DNA from: SAR324 cluster bacterium
Lineage (GTDB): Bacteria; SAR324; XYD2-FULL-50-16
Assembly: GCA_002401295.1 (NCBI GenBank)
Contig: NVSR01000166.1
Span: 1 to 5,895, forward strand
Direction: 5' to 3'
Length of the DNA stretch: 5,895 nt
Below are positions 5,890 to 5,895 of this stretch, piece by piece. The translations under genes were made by a program, and so were the position numbers. Numbering within the stretch: the first letter of the stretch is position 1; each line of letters starts with the position of its first letter. The notes under the pieces were generated by a model. The model saw only the letters and a list, made by a program, of their open reading frames with translations. It was not told the DNA's origin and did not search any database.

Positions 5890-5895
5890 AGAAAA

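Overview
The window comes from a Gram-negative bacterium: it encodes an outer-membrane beta-barrel with a signal peptide, and a second protein with a predicted export signal. Base composition is moderate and uneven: sampled 60-base lines run from about 23-30% GC at the end of the first gene to about 57% in the last. The genes do not settle the lineage. Nothing marks it as a plasmid, prophage or insertion sequence, and no tRNA, rRNA or CRISPR array was recognised.

Layout: (1) Bases 3-1811 (+) hold a P-loop ATPase of the STAND/Orc-like type with a winged-helix domain and a helical C-terminal region; its reading frame is open to the window edge, so it is probably cut at the 5' end. (2) Converging on it from the other strand is a two-gene unit, 3522 down to 1848. 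The promoter-proximal gene is a 134-residue exported protein that looks like the two ends of a dienelactone-hydrolase/PAF-acetylhydrolase-like enzyme joined without the middle. The next gene is a short Omp85/BamA-type barrel without POTRA domains. The stop codon of the first gene lies inside the Shine-Dalgarno of the second, so the two are translationally coupled. (3) A 275-base divergent intergenic region (3523-3797) carries imperfect direct repeats with 21-base spacing, a bulged inverted repeat and candidate promoters in both directions. (4) Bases 3798-4748 (+) encode a four-helix membrane protein with a C-terminal LytTR DNA-binding domain. (5) A GC-rich palindromic patch (about 4779-4813) separates it from a convergent YhdH/AcuI-type acryloyl-CoA reductase (5831-4824, -), which has a good Shine-Dalgarno and a candidate promoter containing a perfect palindrome.

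How they may work together: only the hydrolase remnant and the barrel are clearly one transcription unit. The membrane LytTR regulator is divergent from that unit, and the 21-base repeat spacing between them matches the geometry LytTR proteins usually bind, so it may regulate itself, the barrel operon or both. The ATPase and the reductase look like independent transcription units. I see no convincing new multi-gene system. The items most worth following are the in-frame collapsed hydrolase coupled to the POTRA-less barrel, the repeat-rich divergent region, and the composition break inside the ATPase gene.
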